Assembly (NCBI GenBank): GCA_004525055.1
Contig: SPDF01000126.1
Span: forward strand, 1 to 5,699
Length of the DNA stretch: 5,699 bases
Source of the DNA: Gemmatimonadales bacterium
GTDB lineage: Bacteria > Gemmatimonadota > Gemmatimonadetes > Gemmatimonadales > GWC2-71-9
Direction of reading: 5' to 3'
This document shows positions 1-3,719 of this stretch, one piece after another. Below the pieces are notes generated by a model. That model did not search any database. It saw only the letters and a list, made by a program, of their open reading frames with translations, and had not been told where the DNA came from. Position numbers and translations under genes: made by a program. How positions within the stretch are numbered: the first letter of the stretch is position 1; every line of letters starts with the position of its first letter.

Positions 1-1
1 C

Positions 2-1363
2 TTCGTCACGAATCGGCTGCAACAGTCCGAACTCTTCGAATACGCTGGCCAGGCGCTGAACATGCCGGAGGACGATAGCGACCAATACGCCTGCACCGCG
101 CAGGCGTACATGCAGCAGCAGGCTGCGTTTGGCGCCTCCGTCCTCCAGATGCTCGGCGCCTCCGAAGTCGAGATGAATGCGTACATCTACGACGCCGTCG
201 TGTTCCTCGTGCTGCACGAGGTGGGGCACACCATGGGTCTGAATCACAACATGAAGGCCAGCCAGTTGCTGAGCCCCGCCCAGTTGCAGGATTCCGCGCT
301 GGTGGCGGCTCTGGGCGTGTCGGGGTCAGTCATGGACTATCACGCCGCCAACGTGCCGCCCCCGGGCGGAAAGCGGGCCCCGGTGTTCGATACGCGAACG
401 GGTTCCTATGACGACTGGGCCATCGAGTTCGCCTACCGTCCGGCCCTGGCCGACCCGACCGCCGAGGCCGCCCGCATGACCGCGTTGCTGAATCGTTCGA
501 CCGAACCGCAACTTGCCTTCGGCAATGATGCCGATGACATGCGGTCGCCGGCGCGAGGCATCGACCCGCGGGTCATGGTGGGCGACCTCAGCAACGACGC
601 ACTCACCTGGGCCGAGGGTCGGATGATCCTCTCCGACACCTTGCTCAAGGGGTTGGATGCGCGGTACCCGAAGCCGGGCGAGGACTATGCAACGCTGCGG
701 GTCGCGTATCTCCGGACCACTGGGGAAAAGATGAACGCGGCCGTGGTCGCGTCCCGCTACGTGGGGGGTGTGTACGTCAGCCGCGGTGTGGATGGGCAGC
801 CGGACGCTGGCAGGCCGTTCACGCCGGTGTCGCTCGCCGAGCAGAAGCGCGCTATGAATCTGTTGCGCACCCGCTTCTTTGCTCCGGATGCCTGGAATGC
901 CTCACCCGCGCTCCTCGCCGAGCTTCAGCAGCCGCGCCGCGGGTTCAGCGGACCGGGCAACCCGCCACTCCACGCCCGCGTACTTACGGCGCAGCGGGGA
1001 GTCCTGGCGTTCATGCTCGCTCCGCAGGTCCAGGCGCGCCTGACTGATTCCCGCTTGTATGGGAATGAGTACTCCGCGGCGCAGATGATGTCGGATTTGA
1101 CCGACGCCGTCTTTGCCGCGGATGCCCGCGGCAACGTCAACACTTTCCGGCAGAACCTGCAACTGGAGTACGTCAACCTGGTCGCCGGGATGATCAAGGG
1201 GCCGACGGCCAAGACTTACGATCACGTGTCAAAGTCAGCCGCCGTGGCCAGCTTGAAGAAGGTCCAGGCCCAGGTGGCGACGCCGACCGGGAACGCCGAG
1301 ACGCGGGCGCACCGCCAGCACCTGTCGCTGGTGGTGAGCCAGGCGCTCGACCCGAAGTCCTGA
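2..1363 (+). CDS. Zinc-dependent metalloprotease of the DUF5117/DUF4953 (met-zincin) type, C-terminal part, 5' truncated
   Basis: The frame is open from base 2, so the gene begins before the window; 453 residues and the true stop (TGA 1361-1363) are visible. The Met codon at 62 is internal, because the upstream codons continue the same protein. The zinc-binding signature LHEVGHTMGLNHN lies at 212-250: HExxHxxGxxH gives three His ligands (codons 215, 227, 245) and the catalytic Glu (codon 218). About 28 codons later comes the Met-turn, SGSVMDY (320-340), followed by a YDDWAIEFAY segment typical of this family. The C-terminus, ending in SQALDPKS, also looks like the family's natural end. Known members are large exported proteases of roughly 800-900 residues, so about half is missing, including any signal peptide and the DUF5117/DUF5118 N-terminal regions. 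All zinc and catalytic residues are present, so I infer an active, secreted or envelope-bound peptidase. The substrate is unknown. Its 3' end abuts the convergent barrel gene. Confidence 0.93.
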   Translation, partial: FVTNRLQQSELFEYAGQALNMPEDDSDQYACTAQAYMQQQAAFGASVLQMLGASEVEMNAYIYDAVVFLVLHEVGHTMGLNHNMKASQLLSPAQLQDSALVAALGVSGSVMDYHAANVPPPGGKRAPVFDTRTGSYDDWAIEFAYRPALADPTAEAARMTALLNRSTEPQLAFGNDADDMRSPARGIDPRVMVGDLSNDALTWAEGRMILSDTLLKGLDARYPKPGEDYATLRVAYLRTTGEKMNAAVVASRYVGGVYVSRGVDGQPDAGRPFTPVSLAEQKRAMNLLRTRFFAPDAWNASPALLAELQQPRRGFSGPGNPPLHARVLTAQRGVLAFMLAPQVQARLTDSRLYGNEYSAAQMMSDLTDAVFAADARGNVNTFRQNLQLEYVNLVAGMIKGPTAKTYDHVSKSAAVASLKKVQAQVATPTGNAETRAHRQHLSLVVSQALDPKS

Positions 1364-1364
1364 G

Positions 1365-1991
1365 TTAGGGGACGTACCGCAGGCCGATTCCAGCCTGCCA
1401 GGCCCAGAGGGTCGTTCGTACGAACCCGTCGGGTAGCTCATCAGTATTCATTGGGGAGGCGGACACTGTGCCGCCTCCGGAGGCGAGGAGGCTCCACTGA
1501 GTGCTGAGGGGCGCGTTCAGAACGAGGGCGGCCGCGCCGGCGAAGCGGCTCCGGCTGGCCTCACCCGTAGGTTTCCAGATGGAGAGCGCCGGTCCCGCGG
1601 AGAGAGCGAGGCCGGCGCCTTCCGTTCCCACGGGGAGCAATGGCACCGTCAGGAGCGCAGCCACCTGCCACCGAGTGAACGTGAACTCCTGATCCGCAAT
1701 ACTGACTGAAGGGCCAATGACGCGGAGATGCGTGCCCAGGTAGGACACCCCAAGCCCCACGTGGAAGTGACTGACCCGGTGCTCGATCAGGAGACCGAAG
1801 CTCGGCGTTGGTTGCAGGTCGTACTTCGGTTCCGAAGCGGTCGTATCGCTGACGACACTCGAGAACCATGTCTGGTTAGCCGTGGCCGTAAACCTCCAAC
1901 TTTGGCTCTGGGCTGGTAGGCTCTTCGAGCCCGCCAGTATCCCGACAAGAAGGGAGCCAAGTACCATCGGCCACCGCGCGCCACGTGCCAT
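1365..1991 (-). CDS. Small predicted outer-membrane beta-barrel protein with signal peptide
   Basis: 208 residues. The start ATG (1991-1989) follows AAGGAGG plus a four-base spacer, an excellent ribosome binding site. Residues 1-30 form a Sec signal peptide: Arg at 3 and 6, a hydrophobic core PMVLGSLLVGILAG, and a likely cleavage near LPAQ/S. The rest consists of short alternating polar/hydrophobic stretches rich in Gly, Ser, Thr and aromatics (for example HFHVGLGVSYLG, GAGLALSAGPALSIW, WAWQAGIGLRYVP). That pattern suits an eight- to ten-strand membrane beta-barrel. There is no C-terminal Phe; it ends in YVP. I cannot assign a named family, and general OmpA/OprF-like or PF13568-like barrels are the nearest class. 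It is the second gene after the lipoprotein (49-base gap) and is probably co-transcribed with it. Its TAA stop (1367-1365) lies one base from the convergent metalloprotease stop. An alternative is a soluble periplasmic beta-sandwich. Confidence 0.75.
   Translation of the reverse strand: MARGARWPMVLGSLLVGILAGSKSLPAQSQSWRFTATANQTWFSSVVSDTTASEPKYDLQPTPSFGLLIEHRVSHFHVGLGVSYLGTHLRVIGPSVSIADQEFTFTRWQVAALLTVPLLPVGTEGAGLALSAGPALSIWKPTGEASRSRFAGAAALVLNAPLSTQWSLLASGGGTVSASPMNTDELPDGFVRTTLWAWQAGIGLRYVP
1455..1484. repeat. GC-rich inverted repeat with overlapping palindrome inside the barrel gene
   Basis: GGAGGCGG (1455-1462) pairs perfectly with CCGCCTCC (1471-1478) across an eight-base loop. The right arm runs into a perfect 12-base palindrome, GCCTCCGGAGGC (1473-1484). 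It is about 90 bases past the metalloprotease stop, so it might slow plus-strand transcription where the two genes converge. No T-run follows on either strand, and the sequence also codes for the Gly/Ser-rich part of the barrel protein. A regulatory role is therefore speculative. Confidence 0.3.
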
Positions 1992-2008
1992 ACCTCCTCC
2001 TTCGGTGG

Positions 2009-2032
2009 GGCGGGGGAGTTTCCTCCCCCGCC
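2009..2032 (-). promoter_or_regulatory. Intercistronic hairpin with GAAA tetraloop between lipoprotein and barrel genes
   Basis: Read on the minus strand, GGCGGGGGAG, loop GAAA, CTCCCCCGCC form a perfect 10-bp stem closed by a GNRA-type tetraloop. It begins 8 bases after the lipoprotein stop codon (2043-2041) and ends 6 bases before the AAGGAGG of the barrel gene. No U-tract follows, so it is not a classical intrinsic terminator. Likely roles are protection of the upstream transcript's 3' end, partial attenuation, or setting unequal expression of the two genes. The structure is directly visible; the role is inferred. Confidence 0.6.
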
Positions 2033-2040
2033 ATCAGTAG

Positions 2041-3333
2041 TCACTGCATCACGAGATTCAACCAGCCGTTGACCTTCGAGGCCCCTTCCATCACAGCCCA
2101 ATGTCCGATCGAACTGGTCCGACCCACCACCGAGTCGGATATGGCGATGCCGATGATGTCATCGTTGGTCTTGATGAGGTTCGCAACTGCCGTGATCAAT
2201 TTGGCGCCGCTCTTGGCTGCAGTAATGATACGCGTCGTGCCGTTAATCGTGATGATCTTGATGTCCTTGAGGCCAGTGTAGGAGTTGTATGCCTCTTGGG
2301 CGGCACTCAGGGCGTCTCCCCATCGATCCTGGTTCGTCTTGATCTCGCAGGCCGTGTCATCGTCCTCCAGCGCCAGGATCATGTAGGACTGTCCCGGGTA
2401 GGCCTGCTCCAGCGCATCCATCTGCGCCTGGGTGAACACCTTGGCCGTGCCGCTCCAATTTGTCGAGTTCATGTCCCAGAAGTACCCGTCCGGCGCATGC
2501 TCTCCCACGCACTGGAAGGAGACCATGGTGGTGGTGTCTCCGGGGCTCGCCGGTCCCAATACATGCAGCTCAAACTCGGGTTTTCCTTTCAACCAGCCCT
2601 CAAACGTGTCCACGAATTGGGCGCGGGTCAGGTAGAGGGACTGGTTCGGTGGGCTTCCTGTCGGCCCCCCGGACCCGCCGCCGCTGCTCCCGCCGCCGCC
2701 CTGTCCATTCCCATCTCCGCCGCAGTCATCCACCGAGCAGATCGCGTCCCGTGGCCCCGGCAGGCGGTCGAAGTCGGTCTCCTGGGGCACCAAGGCCAGC
2801 ACCGGGGTAGAGGGCGGCGTCCGAGGATCAAGGAGAATCCGCTGGCCTTGAGGATTGAACGCAACCGGCACATCGCCGTCCGTGAGCGCGGTCGCCACCA
2901 GGAGGTCGGGCCCGCCGTCCCAGCGCTGCAGGTGGCCGGGCACCGGGAAATAGAGCTCCGACGCGATCCCGGTCGAGGCGTCCTGCAGGATGGCTGCCTG
3001 CGGTTGACCGTCGGCGCTCGCCATCGCGGAGGCCACCCGCCGATTGTCCCGATCCAGGAGCCGCTGGAACTGCAGCTTATTCTCGACGATGGGGGACCCC
3101 TGGAGTTGGGTGTAGAGGTATTCCCGGAGGGCCGGGTCGCCGAGGGCGAGCGCCAACCGCTTAGCCTGGCGCTCCAGTCGCTGAGCCTCAGGGGAGCTGT
3201 TCGGTTCGGGGGTGATTGCGCCGGGGCCTGAGACAGCCCCGGGGCTGTCTCCCGGCGCGGATGGTTCGTGGTCGGCGCAACCAACCGCCGTTGCCAGCAG
3301 CAGGAGCGCTGCCAGCCTGAGTCTGGCGTTCAT
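2041..3333 (-). CDS. Predicted lipoprotein of unknown function, two domains joined by a Gly-rich linker
   Basis: 430 residues from ATG 3333-3331, chosen because AAGGAGG lies four bases upstream and the first 19 residues form a lipoprotein signal: MNAR, a hydrophobic core LAALLLLATA, then AVGC with Cys19 as the lipidation site. Residues 20-45 are Pro/Ser/Gly-rich and probably disordered. Residues 46-195 form an N-terminal domain: helix-rich to about 105, then ELYFPVPGHLQRW and a beta-rich part ending near VLALVPQETDF. Residues 205-229 are a Gly/Ser/Pro linker just after a Cys199-Cys204 pair. Residues 232-430 form a C-terminal domain with Cys275, Cys329 (in EDDDTAC) and a conserved-looking tail, GWLNLVMQ. 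The whole distantly recalls DUF3103-type lipoproteins, but I hold that weakly. It is probably anchored to the outer membrane facing outward or the periplasm. It leads a unit with the barrel gene, and is divergent from the NapA-like gene. Confidence 0.85.
   Translation of the reverse strand: MNARLRLAALLLLATAVGCADHEPSAPGDSPGAVSGPGAITPEPNSSPEAQRLERQAKRLALALGDPALREYLYTQLQGSPIVENKLQFQRLLDRDNRRVASAMASADGQPQAAILQDASTGIASELYFPVPGHLQRWDGGPDLLVATALTDGDVPVAFNPQGQRILLDPRTPPSTPVLALVPQETDFDRLPGPRDAICSVDDCGGDGNGQGGGGSSGGGSGGPTGSPPNQSLYLTRAQFVDTFEGWLKGKPEFELHVLGPASPGDTTTMVSFQCVGEHAPDGYFWDMNSTNWSGTAKVFTQAQMDALEQAYPGQSYMILALEDDDTACEIKTNQDRWGDALSAAQEAYNSYTGLKDIKIITINGTTRIITAAKSGAKLITAVANLIKTNDDIIGIAISDSVVGRTSSIGHWAVMEGASKVNGWLNLVMQ
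2647..2721 (-). repeat. Low-complexity GCC/GGC-rich tract encoding the Gly-rich linker
   Basis: This tract encodes residues 205-229 of the lipoprotein, mostly Gly with some Ser, Pro, Asp and Asn. On the plus strand it contains short CCG/GCC runs. It marks the boundary between the two predicted domains. Such tracts can vary in length by slippage between strains. Confidence 0.7.
3218..3258. repeat. 41-base compound inverted repeat within the 5' part of the lipoprotein gene
   Basis: The outer arms GCGCCGGG (3218-3225) and CCCGGCGC (3251-3258) pair perfectly. Inside them lies a perfect 20-base palindrome (3231-3250) whose halves are AGACAGCCCC and GGGGCTGTCT. A five-base bulge (3226-3230) on one side separates the two stems. 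The palindrome can be read as 22 bases (3230-3251) if the outer stem gives up one pair. In the lipoprotein mRNA this would form about 16 bp of nearly pure GC stem with a CCGG loop. It encodes residues 26-39 (APGDSPGAVSGPGA), directly after the lipobox. Confidence 0.7.
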
Positions 3334-3337
3334 GAGA

Positions 3338-3344
3338 CCTCCTT
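3338..3344 (-). promoter_or_regulatory. Ribosome binding site fixing the lipoprotein start at 3333
   Basis: The minus strand reads AAGGAGG, spacer TCTC, ATG. The frame stays open upstream to an ATG at 3477, but that one has no comparable site and would bury the signal peptide behind 48 extra residues. This site therefore selects 3333 as the start. Confidence 0.88.
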
Positions 3345-3461
3345 GGGGATGGATGACGGCGCGCCCAAGGTAGGTCTGGAGCTGTGTCGGATCGGGATCG
3401 CGAAACTGCGGACAGGCGCCGGTTTGTCCGACGCGAGCACGGCGCAGAAAACGAGTCGTTG

Positions 3462-3477
3462 ATGAAGGCGTCTTCAT
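3462..3477. promoter_or_regulatory. Operator-like 16-base inverted repeat
   Basis: ATGAAG, spacer GCGT, CTTCAT form a perfect 6-bp dyad. It sits in the divergent intergenic region, 129 bases upstream of the lipoprotein start and 135 bases upstream of the small ORF start. The size and place suit a dimeric regulator binding site, but six-base arms can arise by chance and I know no regulator with this exact motif. Confidence 0.3.
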
Positions 3478-3602
3478 GCCGCGTTGCAGATGTCTTTATT
3501 CTCCCTGTGCAATGTTTGCCATCGTAGTCGACCCCAGCGCATTCCATCTGACCCCGTTCCGCAAGTTCATTCGCCCACGGATCCCGTGAGAGTATCGCCG
3601 TT

Positions 3603-3607
3603 GGAGG
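3603..3607 (+). promoter_or_regulatory. Ribosome binding site of the small ORF ahead of the NapA-like gene
   Basis: GGAGG, spacer CCTC, ATG at 3612. The two minus-strand genes here use the same GGAGG-N4-ATG geometry, which supports this as a genuine initiation site. The NapA-like start at 3716 has no such element near it. Confidence 0.6.
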
Positions 3608-3611
3608 CCTC

Positions 3612-3719
3612 ATGCAGCTTGTGTGCACTCGCGCGACTTTTACCTCCCGGACCAGCCTCATTGCCGGGTTGCAGGGAACCGCCTCCGCCGCTCGCCAGCC
3701 CCGCCGCGGTCATCCATGA
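3612..3719 (+). CDS. Putative 35-residue leader ORF translationally coupled to the NapA-like gene
   Basis: ATG 3612-3614 to TGA 3717-3719, 35 residues. It begins MQLVCTRATF and ends ARQPRRGHP: basic, Thr/Ala/Arg-rich, with no transmembrane segment and no family I recognise. Support comes from the GGAGG four bases upstream and from its stop overlapping the next start as ATGA (3716-3719), the usual arrangement for coupled translation. The downstream gene lacks its own ribosome binding site, so ribosomes finishing this ORF probably restart there. The frame is closed upstream by a TGA at 3549-3551, and this ATG is the only canonical start after it. It does not resemble NapE, NapF or NapD. It could serve only as a leader, or be a chance frame in the true 5' leader. 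Confidence 0.45.
   Translation: MQLVCTRATFTSRTSLIAGLQGTASAARQPRRGHP

Larger units (their letters stand above)
3334..3611. other. Divergent intergenic region (lipoprotein leftward, NapA-like unit rightward)
   Basis: These 278 bases should hold promoters for both directions. The most AT-rich part is about 3484-3520 and is the likeliest core. No convincing sigma-70 pair is visible: rightward TTGCAG (3484) with TGCAAT (3508) is only partial, and TTGCCA (3516) has no good -10 partner. No FNR-type TTGAT-N4-ATCAA site is present. The one clear symmetric element is the inverted repeat at 3462-3477. The long frames crossing this region lack ribosome binding sites and protein-like sequence. Confidence 0.6.

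Noticed and set aside
1455..1484. The GC-rich dyad as an intrinsic terminator for the metalloprotease
   Set aside because: No T-run follows on either strand. Kept only as a low-confidence repeat.
2101..3231. A 376-codon plus-strand frame opposite the lipoprotein gene
   Set aside because: No ribosome binding site or domain, and an Arg/Gly/Val-rich low-quality translation. The minus-strand lipoprotein has a ribosome binding site, signal peptide and lipobox.
3334..3477. A 48-residue N-terminal extension of the lipoprotein from ATG 3477
   Set aside because: It would bury the signal peptide and lacks a ribosome binding site, whereas AAGGAGG lies correctly ahead of ATG 3333.
3484..3521. Sigma-70 promoter candidates (TTGCAG with TGCAAT; TTGCCA)
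   Set aside because: Only partial -35/-10 matches, and this phylum's promoter consensus is uncertain, so no promoter position is claimed.
3623..3715. A GTG start at 3623 giving a 31-residue longer oxidoreductase
   Set aside because: GGAGG would be 15 bases away, too far. The twin-arginine motif sits ideally five residues after ATG 3716, and the ATGA overlap supports 3716.
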